Positions 15,599-23,186 of a stretch of 64,000 nt of DNA are shown here, one piece after another. Below the pieces are notes generated by a model. The model was not told the origin of the DNA. It worked only from the letters and a program-made list of their open reading frames with translations, and did no database searches. The stretch is from Arcobacter aquimarinus. GTDB taxonomy: Bacteria; Campylobacterota; Campylobacteria; Campylobacterales; Arcobacteraceae. Location of the stretch: the NCBI RefSeq assembly GCF_013177635.1, contig NZ_CP030944.1:1426001-1490000 (forward strand), in the 5' to 3' direction. Within the stretch, counting starts at the first letter, position 1, and each line of letters starts with the position of its first letter. The translations under genes and the position numbers were made by a program.

Positions 15599-16161
15599 CT
15601 CAAAGCCTTTAAATACTCCAAGCTTTCTGCTATTGCTTCACAAAATCCTGCTGTAAGACTTCCTTGATTAAAACATAGTTCCCCATTTATAAGTTCATCA
15701 TCGTTATCTATAAAAAAAGGTTCTGTTATTATGCAAGGAGCATTTGTATATCTAAGCATATAACCACCTCTATCTTCAGCTGTTTTAGGTTTTATACCTC
15801 TATCTTTATTTTTTAAAACTGCTAATATATTTTTTTGAAAAATAGTAGCTATAGCTTTACCTTTTATAGATTTGTGATAATAAAGTGTTTCACAACCATT
15901 TGCTTGTTTATTAAAAGCATTACAATGTAACTCTATTACCAAATCAGGTTTTTGAGCATTTACTTCATTTGGTAAATTCTGTAAAGTTGTTTTTCTATAC
16001 ATAACAACTATTTCGTGTTGGTCAAAATTAAATAAGTTCCCAAAATTATGCTCAATATCATGTGCAAGTTTTTGATTAAATTCAAACTCTGTAGTTCCAT
16101 AAGTGCTATTCATAGCACCTTTAGATCTTTCTTGATGTCCTATTACTACTGCTACTTTCAT
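15595..16161 (-). CDS. endolysin, N-acetylmuramoyl-L-alanine amidase (Amidase_3)
   Basis: A 188-residue zinc amidase that cuts the lactyl-peptide bond of peptidoglycan. The Amidase_3 residues are visible: VVIGHQ (His9), an acidic residue near TTEFEF (Glu25/27), VIELHCNA (His79), and the catalytic glutamate in IITEPFF (Glu147). No signal peptide is present, so export should need the holin. Unusually it lies in the early operon, about 12 kb from the holin/spanin genes. Its start overlaps the DUF3164 stop. Confidence 0.85.
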   Translation of the reverse strand: MKVAVVIGHQERSKGAMNSTYGTTEFEFNQKLAHDIEHNFGNLFNFDQHEIVVMYRKTTLQNLPNEVNAQKPDLVIELHCNAFNKQANGCETLYYHKSIKGKAIATIFQKNILAVLKNKDRGIKPKTAEDRGGYMLRYTNAPCIITEPFFIDNDDELINGELCFNQGSLTAGFCEAIAESLEYLKALR

Positions 16162-17003
16162 TATTTCTCTCCTATATTATTTCCTGCTTCTTGCCAACAT
16201 TTTTCCTCTTCTTTTGCATATGCTAAAGCTTCATCTATACTCTTACCTTCATCAAATAGTTTTCTCCAGTAATAATCATCTCCAGCTTCAATAAATACAA
16301 ATTTATTTTCTCTTCTTAAAAGATTTCTTTTCCATTTTATAAACTCAATACTTTTTTGAATTACTGTGTCTTGTATAGGAAGAGCTGCAAGATCTAAAAC
16401 AATTCCTTCCCACATTCCATCTAGTTTTAATTCCTCTTTTTGTCTAAGATTTATGTAAGATTTTGTACCTGTCGTAATTCTTGCACTTTGTAATAGTTCA
16501 ACTCCTTCTTTCCAAAATGGATGTTCAAATCCCCAATTTATAAGCTTTTGGATATCTCTATCATCATATTTTCCATTTTTAGGCTCTAATGCACCTAGAA
16601 CAATAGTTTTTATGTCATTGTCTTCAATATCTTTTATTTTTAAATTTGCATACTGTAGAAACTTTTCTTTTGCAAGTTCAACTTTCACTTGGTTATAGTC
16701 AATAAGATTATTTACAGAAATTTTAAATTCTTTCGTTCCATTAAAAGACTTCAAAGTTATTCTTTCTGTTTTTCCTTTCAATCTTTCGATGTTATATTCT
16801 TCCCTTAGATTGTCTAAAAAAGCGTAACATTCGCTATAAACAAAATCTTTATATTCCAAAATAGCAGCTTGAAGTTTCAAACCTTTAGCATGGATTTTTT
16901 CTACAAGTTCATCTTCAAGTTGTTCATCAATATCTATCCTAGCAGGATGTTTATATTCACCTGTTTTATCCTGCCACCAACCCTTATCATCTATAATTGG
17001 CAT
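16161..17003 (-). CDS. DUF3164 family phage protein (Mu gp08-like)
   Basis: A 280-residue protein with a typical DUF3164 start: GWWQDKTGEYKHPARIDID and then DELVEKIHAKGLKLQAAILEYKDF. The family occurs in the early region of transposable phages; its role is not established. The last ~80 residues (from about 200) add RNLLRRENKFVFIEAGDDYYW and may be a second domain, making it longer than I expect for the family. AAGGAG precedes the ATG. Confidence 0.75.
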   Translation of the reverse strand: MPIIDDKGWWQDKTGEYKHPARIDIDEQLEDELVEKIHAKGLKLQAAILEYKDFVYSECYAFLDNLREEYNIERLKGKTERITLKSFNGTKEFKISVNNLIDYNQVKVELAKEKFLQYANLKIKDIEDNDIKTIVLGALEPKNGKYDDRDIQKLINWGFEHPFWKEGVELLQSARITTGTKSYINLRQKEELKLDGMWEGIVLDLAALPIQDTVIQKSIEFIKWKRNLLRRENKFVFIEAGDDYYWRKLFDEGKSIDEALAYAKEEEKCWQEAGNNIGEK

Positions 17004-17028
17004 ATTTTCTCCTTATAATTTATTTTAT

Positions 17029-17064
17029 TGAGTACTCACTAAAGCTATCTTTTTTAAGATAGCT
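17029..17064. other. palindrome TGAGTACTCA and adjacent hairpin
   Basis: TGAGTACTCA (17029-17038) is a perfect 10-bp palindrome; the same 10-mer is at 21687-21696 in the early control region. Next to it AGCTATCTT (17043-17051) and AAGATAGCT (17056-17064) form a 9-bp stem with a four-base loop. The hairpin lies right after the stop of the 82-residue gene and may be an attenuator or processing site. Confidence 0.55.
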
Positions 17065-17313
17065 CTATGAATGCTCTTCTTTATCATCTCCACCAAGTGG
17101 ATATTTTTTACAACTTTTATCATTTGCTTTTTGTGTAAGTAGCCTTATGTTTTCTCTTTGATCTACGATACTTAAACCTAGAAGTAAGGCTATTTTTCTA
17201 CACATTTGTTCTGCTTGTCCTTCATTTAAAATAATCCCTATCTCTTCATTATGTAGCTGGATAATATGTTCTTCATCTTTTCTTAATTTTCTTACTTCAA
17301 TATCACTATTCAT
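17065..17313 (-). CDS. unknown small early protein
   Basis: An 82-residue protein beginning MNSDIEVRKLRKDEEHIIQL, with a central NEEIGIILNEGQAEQMCRKIALLLGL segment and a charged tail. Its ribosome site (AAGGAG) lies in the end of the upstream one-TM gene, and the two overlap as ATGA. No family is recognised. It precedes DUF3164 in the operon. Confidence 0.55.
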   Translation of the reverse strand: MNSDIEVRKLRKDEEHIIQLHNEEIGIILNEGQAEQMCRKIALLLGLSIVDQRENIRLLTQKANDKSCKKYPLGGDDKEEHS

Positions 17314-17426
17314 TTTTTCTCCTTGAAAGGTATTTTATTTTTATCTTTTCTTTTATTTCCTGCAACCTCTGCTGCAACATAGCCAGCTATAAACCACGCA
17401 AAACAAAGTATTAAAGTTATTTCCAT
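17310..17426 (-). CDS. 38-residue one-TM early protein
   Basis: A short ORF starting MEITLILCFAWFIAGYVAAE, one membrane segment followed by a basic tail (GNKRKDKNKIPFKEKK). Its 3' end encodes the ribosome site for the next gene and overlaps it as ATGA. A small membrane protein near early genes could be a superinfection-exclusion or coupling peptide. The function is unknown. Confidence 0.55.
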   Translation of the reverse strand: MEITLILCFAWFIAGYVAAEVAGNKRKDKNKIPFKEKK

Positions 17427-17428
17427 TG

Positions 17429-17656
17429 TCACTCTTCTATCTCCTTTAAAAGCTGGATTAGGTCTGTAGTGGAACTTTCCACACCTATTATTTCTTGTTT
17501 GTAATATTCTTTGATTTTTGAGTATATTTTTTGGGGATTTGGATATTGTTTTCTTGCAACTAAACTAATAGTTGTTTTGGATAAACCTAACTCTTTGGCA
17601 ACCTTACCTATGGACTTTTCTTTTATTTTTTCTTTAAGTATTTTTAATGAATCCAT
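17429..17656 (-). CDS. small HTH DNA-binding protein
   Basis: A 75-residue protein with an HTH at about residues 16-42: IGKVAKELGLSKTTISLVARKQYPNP, an XRE/Cro-like pattern. The C-terminal part is a short charged helix. It lies directly after the winged-helix-like gene in the early operon (13-base overlap). It may regulate early transcription; the target is unknown. Confidence 0.68.
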   Translation of the reverse strand: MDSLKILKEKIKEKSIGKVAKELGLSKTTISLVARKQYPNPQKIYSKIKEYYKQEIIGVESSTTDLIQLLKEIEE

Positions 17657-18282
17657 AAGTGTTTCATTTCAGGCTCACCTTTTATATATGCGCCTTTTAA
17701 TAGTTCTTCTTTAACTTTTTTAGCATTTTCTACATTAAATTTATAGATTAATTTATCATCTTTTCTTTTTCTTCTTTCATACCATTTATCTTCTAATTTT
17801 TCATTTATATATCCCTCAACAATACCTAATTTAATAAGTCTTTTCCACCATTTTCTCAAACCTCCATTTGCACAATTTGCTTTTAAACATATTTCTTCAA
17901 AAGTTAATTCAGTAGCATCAATAGCAGTTAAAATATTCATAAGTGTTTTTGGATAAACTATTTTTTCTTTTCTTTTAATAGAAGTTTCTATTTTTGTTTT
18001 TAGATTTGGGTCGTATAAAGTATTACCATTTAATTTAGGTGCAAAAATTCCAGTATCTTTTATCAATCTATATTGAATTTCAGTAAAAGGCTTTCTTGAT
18101 TTTCCTTCAAATTTAATATAATTTGCTTCCTCTAAAACTTTTAAATAAGCTTTAAAATTTGAATAACTTATATTAAATATAATAAAAATATCACCTACTC
18201 TAAATCTCTTATTTCTTCTTATGTAGTTCCAAATTTTATTTTTAACATTTTGTTTATATTTAATCTTTTTGTCTAGTTCCAT
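17644..18282 (-). CDS. predicted winged-helix protein of unknown function
   Basis: A 212-residue basic protein. Residues about 15-75 (NKIWNYIRRNKRFRVGDIF, then ISYSNFKAYLKVLEEANYIKF) look like a winged helix, and a second similar unit appears at about 110-150 (LMNILTAIDATELTFEEICLK ... WWKRLIKLGIVEGYI). Two winged helices suggest DNA binding. It overlaps the MuB-like gene by 23 bases, so it may help transposition or regulation. No named family is recognised. Confidence 0.55.
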   Translation of the reverse strand: MELDKKIKYKQNVKNKIWNYIRRNKRFRVGDIFIIFNISYSNFKAYLKVLEEANYIKFEGKSRKPFTEIQYRLIKDTGIFAPKLNGNTLYDPNLKTKIETSIKRKEKIVYPKTLMNILTAIDATELTFEEICLKANCANGGLRKWWKRLIKLGIVEGYINEKLEDKWYERRKRKDDKLIYKFNVENAKKVKEELLKGAYIKGEPEMKHLWIH

Positions 18283-18970
18283 GATCTACTCCACTTTGAA
18301 TAAATATCTTTAAATCAGCACTTTCATATCCATTTAATTCACAATATTTTTCAAGCCTAATTAGTAAAACTCTTATATTTCTAAGATTTGGATATTTAAC
18401 TAAAAAATGATTGATTAAATCATCTTCAATTTTTACATCACTAAGCTCACAAAACTTTTTTATATCTTCTTTTCCAATTGGTTTAAACTCTACTAATTCA
18501 ACTATCCTTGAATAATAGTGTCTATGCTTCTTAAACTTTGCATTAGCCTCTTCCATTCCTATAAAAAATACTATTACACCAGTTTCATCATGTATGTCTC
18601 TTAATAATTCTAAAACTTCATTTTTTGTAGATTTTAGTATTGCATCAACTTCATCAATTATTATGATTCTAGGCTCATTTAATAATGATTCAACTACTCT
18701 TCGATATAAATATGAGGCTTGACCTTGAGAGTCTAAATTAAGCTCTATACATATTTCTCTAAGTAGTGAAGATTTAGTCCAAGTTTGAACAGCTCTAAAA
18801 AGTAAAGCATCTTCTTGAGCTGTAATTTTTTCTAAACTTATTGTTTTACCAAGTCCATAATTTCCATAACCTAAACCCATTTTGGGTGCACTCAATGGTA
18901 ACTCTTTTAGCCCTTGAACTGATTCATTTAACTTGATATAATTTTGCGTTAAAAGAAATTCTTCTTTCAT
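18260..18970 (-). CDS. MuB-like transposition target ATPase
   Basis: A 236-residue AAA+ ATPase. It has Walker A GNYGLGKT (residues 36-43), Walker B IIIIDEVD (102-109) and a sensor segment IVFFIGMEEAN. The C-terminal part resembles the helical MuB C-domain. MuB-type proteins bind target DNA, stimulate the transposase and confer target immunity. It follows the transposase in the order A then B, as in Mu. It is shorter than Mu MuB (312 residues); the N-terminal HTH appendix is missing. Confidence 0.88.
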   Translation of the reverse strand: MKEEFLLTQNYIKLNESVQGLKELPLSAPKMGLGYGNYGLGKTISLEKITAQEDALLFRAVQTWTKSSLLREICIELNLDSQGQASYLYRRVVESLLNEPRIIIIDEVDAILKSTKNEVLELLRDIHDETGVIVFFIGMEEANAKFKKHRHYYSRIVELVEFKPIGKEDIKKFCELSDVKIEDDLINHFLVKYPNLRNIRVLLIRLEKYCELNGYESADLKIFIQSGVDHGTRQKD

Positions 18971-19013
18971 GTTAACTCCTGTTTATTTATTTAAGTCCGC
19001 CAAGACTCGAACA

Positions 19014-19033
19014 GGAAGAGACATATCTCTTCC
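19014..19033. other. hairpin between transposase and MuB-like genes
   Basis: GGAAGAGA (19014-19021) and TCTCTTCC (19026-19033) form a perfect 8-bp stem with a CATA loop, abutting the transposase stop at 19034. No T run follows, so it is more likely an attenuator or RNA-processing site than a full terminator. Confidence 0.6.
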
Positions 19034-21142
19034 CTATCCAACCTTCGCCTCTTTTTCAGCCATTTCCCATATATCAGGATATTTGGCTGCTAGTTTTTTA
19101 GTTGTATCATCAACCATATTGTTTTTTAAATCCCATAAAAAACGGTCAAAATAACTATTAAATGTAGGTCTTCCACTAGGAAGTATTTTTGTAGGTTTTC
19201 CCTCCTCATCTTTTTGTTTAAAGTCATATCTATTTGAAGTTTCAAGCTCTTTTTTGTCTTTTTCTTCAAACATAATTGAATCATTAAGTAATCTATCTAC
19301 AGTTTCAGTATGTTTTGTAACAGCTACTGTTTTTGTTTCTATTACATCTCTAACTGCATCTATTCTATCCATGATGGTTACATCTTTAATAGCTTGAGCT
19401 TCTTTGATAATTTTGTCCATCTGTCTCATTAATTGTTGAGATTTTTTCTTAGCCCCTCGAACTGCATATCTATCTTTTCCCATATGTTCTAAATCTTCAG
19501 CTATACAAATAGGATTCATATTTTCATCATAAACTAAAACATAACCCATATCTCGACCAGCCATAATATAAACATGATGTCCTGTAAACTCAACTAGATC
19601 AATGTGAGCATAATTACATCCATCATATGCAATTCCTTTTTTACCAACTCTTCTAATCACACTTTCACCAAGTAATAAATCTAGCATTCTAATATCAGGT
19701 ATTGATTCAACTGGTGTTGAGTCGCTATTCCATTTGTTTATTGGTTTTGTTTTAATTCCTTTATGTTCTCTTTGTTCGTAAAGCTTATCAACCCAGTTAT
19801 CAATCCAACTTTGTAAACCATCAGCACTTTCAAGTATTGTTAAATCAAGTCCTATATTCTCTTTTTTAATTTTCCAAGCATCCCTAAAAACCTTTTTCTC
19901 TTCATCCGTTTTAAGTGCCTGTTCTTTTCTCCATTTCTCTTGAGCTTTTATTTTATCTGCAAAAGATTTTCTACTTTGTAGTTCTTTTCTCTCAGCTACA
20001 CTATGTCCAATATATCCTGGAATTTGTTCAAATAATTCTCGGGCTAAAGTTCCAAATACTCTCTCAACATGAGGTTTACAATCCCCACTAAATGGAGGTA
20101 CTATATTCATATTGATTTTTAAATTAGTACATATTGTTTCAAAGTGATTAGATGTATAATCTCGTCCATTATCAATAACAACATTTTCAGGAATACCCAG
20201 TTTTAAAATAGCTTTTCGTAAAAGCTGAGAAATACTATAAGCACTAGAAGTATCAGCTACATGAAATACAACTCTTCTACTAAATACATCAATAGCAGCT
20301 AGAACTGTATATCTTTTCCCATCATCACAAATAACATCAGCTGGAGTTGAGTCAAGCTCCCAATATTGATTTTTATAAGTTGCTTTTGCATCAGCAGAAC
20401 CATAAGCTGCTAAAAACTTATTTTTTGCACTATCAGGAGATTTTGAAAACTCAAATAAAACTGGATTTTTTCTTTTCCATTCTCTAAAATAGTTATTCAA
20501 AGCATCATAACTAGGCATTGCATCTCCAAAGGTATGACACATATTTCTATATATCTCACTAATTCTAGGACGACTTGCTCTTAAAAAATATCGTTCTGCT
20601 GTCTCTTTTTGTATTTCATTAAGAGCTTTTACACCTTTTACAGCTCCCCTTGAGTCAATAAATGATTCAACAATATTCAACCCCTTATCTTCCGCTTCTT
20701 TATACTTTCTTATCCAATCATTTAATTGTTTTACACTCACTTTTCCTAAAATATCAAAGCTAATATCATTTTTTAATGTTTGTTCTAACCACTGTTTTTG
20801 ATTAAGAGTTGAATTCCTTTTTTTATAAAAATCTATCAACCTACATTTTGTAATTGCTAGTTTTTGCTTATCAGGATGTGCTAAAAGATACTTTTTTGTA
20901 AAATTTGCTTTTGAAATGTTAGTAGTTTTATTCTCTTTGATTTCATCTTTTAGTTTTACGCCAAGCTCACGGAGTTTCTCTTTATATCTATCAGGTAAAT
21001 CATCAAACTTATAATGTTTAACTGGTTTTGCACTTCCTTCGACTTTTTTTGATTCACAAGGAATTAGTTTTAGAGCGTTAGAAATTGCTTGTTGAGAAAT
21101 ACCTAATTTATCACTCAAAAATTTTTCAGTAAACAATTCCAT
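19034..21142 (-). CDS. MuA-like DDE transposase
   Basis: A 702-residue transposase that cuts the phage ends and joins them to target DNA. The N-terminal Mu-type HTH (LSDKLGISQQAISNAL) is followed by DNA-binding domains. The catalytic core shows D264 (WELDSTPAD), D324 (VIDNGRDYT) and E360 (CKPHVERVFG), with 35 residues between the last two, the classic DD(35)E. The segment after residue 480 matches the MuA beta-barrel and the basic C-terminus that contacts MuB. It lies between the Ner-like and MuB-like genes. Confidence 0.94.
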   Translation of the reverse strand: MELFTEKFLSDKLGISQQAISNALKLIPCESKKVEGSAKPVKHYKFDDLPDRYKEKLRELGVKLKDEIKENKTTNISKANFTKKYLLAHPDKQKLAITKCRLIDFYKKRNSTLNQKQWLEQTLKNDISFDILGKVSVKQLNDWIRKYKEAEDKGLNIVESFIDSRGAVKGVKALNEIQKETAERYFLRASRPRISEIYRNMCHTFGDAMPSYDALNNYFREWKRKNPVLFEFSKSPDSAKNKFLAAYGSADAKATYKNQYWELDSTPADVICDDGKRYTVLAAIDVFSRRVVFHVADTSSAYSISQLLRKAILKLGIPENVVIDNGRDYTSNHFETICTNLKINMNIVPPFSGDCKPHVERVFGTLARELFEQIPGYIGHSVAERKELQSRKSFADKIKAQEKWRKEQALKTDEEKKVFRDAWKIKKENIGLDLTILESADGLQSWIDNWVDKLYEQREHKGIKTKPINKWNSDSTPVESIPDIRMLDLLLGESVIRRVGKKGIAYDGCNYAHIDLVEFTGHHVYIMAGRDMGYVLVYDENMNPICIAEDLEHMGKDRYAVRGAKKKSQQLMRQMDKIIKEAQAIKDVTIMDRIDAVRDVIETKTVAVTKHTETVDRLLNDSIMFEEKDKKELETSNRYDFKQKDEEGKPTKILPSGRPTFNSYFDRFLWDLKNNMVDDTTKKLAAKYPDIWEMAEKEAKVG

Positions 21143-21143
21143 T

Positions 21144-21377
21144 CTACACCTCCCAAGGAAGTGGACCTATCCATACTTTGTCTTTTTTTAGCTGAGCTAT
21201 GATTTTTTTTACATCACCACTTTTATTTGAACTATCTTTTTTCCCAGTTGCTTCTCCTGAGAATACTTGATATAGTGTTTTTCTATCAACTTTATAAGCT
21301 TTTGCATAAGCTTGTGGAGAAAATCCTCTACTATCAAACCTCTCTCTCAAGCTCATCTCTTTAAGTATCTTTTTCAT
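21144..21377 (-). CDS. Ner-like HTH regulator
   Basis: A 77-residue protein with an HTH at SPQAYAKAYKVDRKTLYQVFSGE (about residues 20-42). Its place directly upstream of the transposase matches ner of Mu, which represses early and repressor promoters. It ends one base before the transposase start. The family assignment is by position and HTH pattern; a Cro-like protein is also possible. Confidence 0.7.
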   Translation of the reverse strand: MKKILKEMSLRERFDSRGFSPQAYAKAYKVDRKTLYQVFSGEATGKKDSSNKSGDVKKIIAQLKKDKVWIGPLPWEV

Positions 21378-21380
21378 AAA

Positions 21381-21569
21381 CTAACCTTTAATCAATTTCT
21401 CATTTTCTATAAATTCACATAGCTCTTTTTTACCTTGAAGCTCTTTTACTTTTACAAATATAAGCTCCACTTTTATAGGATCAAACCTATGTCTTGCAAC
21501 AAAATACTTATGTCCATTTCTCTGTTTTACTTCACTATCTATTCCATAAAAACCACACTCTAATAACAT
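21381..21569 (-). CDS. first small gene of the early operon
   Basis: A 62-residue protein starting MLLECGFYGIDSEVKQRNGH, an alpha/beta-looking small protein with no recognised family. Its ribosome site is AGGAG, 8 bases before the ATG. As the first gene after the early control region it marks the start of the leftward transcript. Confidence 0.6.
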   Translation of the reverse strand: MLLECGFYGIDSEVKQRNGHKYFVARHRFDPIKVELIFVKVKELQGKKELCEFIENEKLIKG

Positions 21570-21609
21570 TTCTAAACTCCTAAATTAAAATATAAAATAC
21601 TCACAAAAA

Positions 21610-21718
21610 ATGAAAATTTTCATCTTGTGCTTTGCACTCTCTTTTGAGAATATTCACGGTTAAGTCCTTATTTGATACTATTTTGCTGAGTACTCAAAAC
21701 ATCAATATAAGGACTTAA
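21610..21718. promoter_or_regulatory. early control region with operator-like palindromes
   Basis: A 14-bp palindrome ATGAAAATTTTCAT lies at 21610-21623. The inverted pair TTAAGTCCTTAT (21660-21671) and ATAAGGACTTAA (21707-21718) flanks the palindrome TGAGTACTCA (21687-21696). The right copy contains the AAGGA ribosome site of the gene at 21721, so a protein bound there could not coexist with translation initiation complexes on active transcript. These should be operators for the repressor and/or Ner-like protein. Confidence 0.7.
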
Positions 21719-21720
21719 TA

Positions 21721-21927
21721 ATGGATACAATCTCTCGAAAAGAATTTGAAGATAGATTAGACTTTGAACAAAAAGTAACTGATGCAAAAATTTCAGCACT
21801 TTTAAATATCCTAAAAAAAACAGACCCAAAAATATGGGAAAAGTTCGCTAATGAACTTGATGAAGAACTTTCTAAAAGAAAAATTTCTCCAGGAGAAGAT
21901 TGTTTAGGATATAGGTTTCAAGATTGA
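21721..21927 (+). CDS. small rightward gene in the control region
   Basis: A 68-residue acidic protein starting MDTISRKEFEDRLDFEQKVT, helical with a KFANELDEELSKRK segment. It is divergent from the early operon and its ribosome site lies in the right operator half. No family is recognised. It may be a small regulator or an anti-repressor; this is only suggested by position. It overlaps by 10 bases the convergent gene. Confidence 0.55.
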   Translation: MDTISRKEFEDRLDFEQKVTDAKISALLNILKKTDPKIWEKFANELDEELSKRKISPGEDCLGYRFQD

Positions 21928-22124
21928 GACCTATATTTCACCATTTCTTTATTCTCAAGTTTGTCATATTTTTCTAAAAATGCAATAATCTCTTCTTTAT
22001 CAGTCATATAAACAGGTATTTGTCGTCCATCTTCTTTTATATATTTATATATTGGACTATGTTTTTCTCGACCTATCTCTTCTTGAATTTGTAAACATAA
22101 CAATTTATCTTTCTCTCTTAACAT
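21918..22124 (-). CDS. small leftward gene in the control region
   Basis: A 68-residue protein from ATG 22124 (MLREKDKLLCLQIQEEIGRE), chosen for the AAGGAG 6 bases upstream; a longer frame reaches 22175. The C-terminal part (GRQIPVYMTDKEEIIAFLEKYDKL) is helical. No family is recognised. Operator-like TTAAGCCCTC (22148-22157) and AAGGACTTAA (22176-22185) lie upstream. Confidence 0.55.
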   Translation of the reverse strand: MLREKDKLLCLQIQEEIGREKHSPIYKYIKEDGRQIPVYMTDKEEIIAFLEKYDKLENKEMVKYRSQS

Positions 22125-22508
22125 TTCTTTCTCCTTAATATCTAAAGTTAAGCCCTCTTGAAAATCGCAAAACAAAAGGACTTAAGAATAAATATTTATT
22201 TTGATACATTTGTGTAGCTCCTACACCTCAATATGAATTTACTCCAATACCAAAGTTCCTTCCAGCTACTGTACGCCCTCAATGTCTTATCTTATTTTAT
22301 ACTCCTAAAGATTTAAGCGGTCGGAGTAAATAACCAAACATATTAAAAAAATTATATTCACAAGAAAAAATAATAAAAAACTTATATTTTTATCCGCCTT
22401 GTGATATAATTTCTCTCTTATGTGTGGGAAATTATGAGGGAATTATAAAACAAATTGTTTCATTTGTCAAGCATTTTGAAACATTTTATTTCATTTAAAG
22501 GATTGAAT
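22125..22508. other. repressor upstream region: operators, structured island, promoter
   Basis: This 384-base gap holds operator-like sites at 22148-22157 and 22176-22185; a small hairpin GTGTAG/CTACAC (22212-22226); and a GC-richer island bounded by ATTTACTCC (22237-22245) and GGAGTAAAT (22323-22331), which may be a small RNA or gene remnant. An extended -10 (TGATATAAT ending 22410) suits the repressor. The inverted pair TGTTTCA (22456-22462) / TGAAACA (22477-22483) precedes the repressor start. Confidence 0.5.
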
Positions 22509-23165
22509 ATGGATAAAGAAATTGTAGGAGAACGCTTTGAACGGGCTTTAGATTTCATTTATGGCGATAAAAACAATAAAAAAATTTCAGAAAAATATGA
22601 AATAACTCAACAATCGGTAGGTCAATTAAAAAAGAAAAAAGCTATAAATGAAACAATTTCTTTCATTTGTGAGAATGAAATGATAAATCTAAATTGGATA
22701 CAAACAGGTAAGGGAGAAATGTTTGTTTCTGAAAATAATGAAATTCAAAAAAATGATGATAATTACCATATTGAATTATTAAATGTTAGAGCTGGAGCTG
22801 GTGAAGGGATATACAATTATGTAATAGAAACTGTTGATACTATCTCTCTTGATAAAAGCTTCTTTAGAACACCTATAAACACAAATAAAGTTAAAGGTAT
22901 CCAAGTAGATGGTGATAGCATGGAACCAACATTAAGAGATGGAGACTACGTACTAATAGATGAAAATACAACATTTGGAGTAAATGGGATCTATGCTATC
23001 CAACTTGGTGGGCAAATACTTATAAAAAGACTCCAGTTCAAAATGGACGGAACTATACTAATCATCTCAGACAATACAAAATATGAAATTGAAACTTTCA
23101 ATCCAAAAGAAAACCAACTACCTTTTCAAGTATTAGGTCTAAAAGTTTTAAGTATTCAAAAATAA
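22509..23165 (+). CDS. S24-family phage repressor (CI-like)
   Basis: A 218-residue repressor from ATG 22509 (AAAGGA upstream; a longer frame reaches back to 22455 through the operators). Residues 1-65 hold an HTH (ISEKYEITQQSVGQLKKKKAIN). The C-terminal S24 peptidase-like domain has VDGDSMEPTLRDGDYVL with Ser137 and ILIKRL with Lys173, and a likely cleavage site at VRAGAGEG (Ala-Gly about 95-98). It should maintain lysogeny and be inactivated by RecA-stimulated self-cleavage, if intact. TGAAACA occurs again inside its own 5' part. Confidence 0.88.
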   Translation: MDKEIVGERFERALDFIYGDKNNKKISEKYEITQQSVGQLKKKKAINETISFICENEMINLNWIQTGKGEMFVSENNEIQKNDDNYHIELLNVRAGAGEGIYNYVIETVDTISLDKSFFRTPINTNKVKGIQVDGDSMEPTLRDGDYVLIDENTTFGVNGIYAIQLGGQILIKRLQFKMDGTILIISDNTKYEIETFNPKENQLPFQVLGLKVLSIQK

Positions 23166-23186
23166 ATTTAAAAATCAAGGAGAAAA

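Noticed and set aside
18985-19030. tRNA-like TTCGAGTC segment on the minus strand downstream of the transposase gene
   Set aside because: The T-stem does not pair over five bases, no CCA end or acceptor stem is visible, and the needed upstream part would be inside the transposase gene.
22216-22335. protein-coding reading of the island before the repressor (both strands)
   Set aside because: The frames are short, lack start codons with ribosome sites, and one contains an internal stop; kept only as a possible RNA or remnant.
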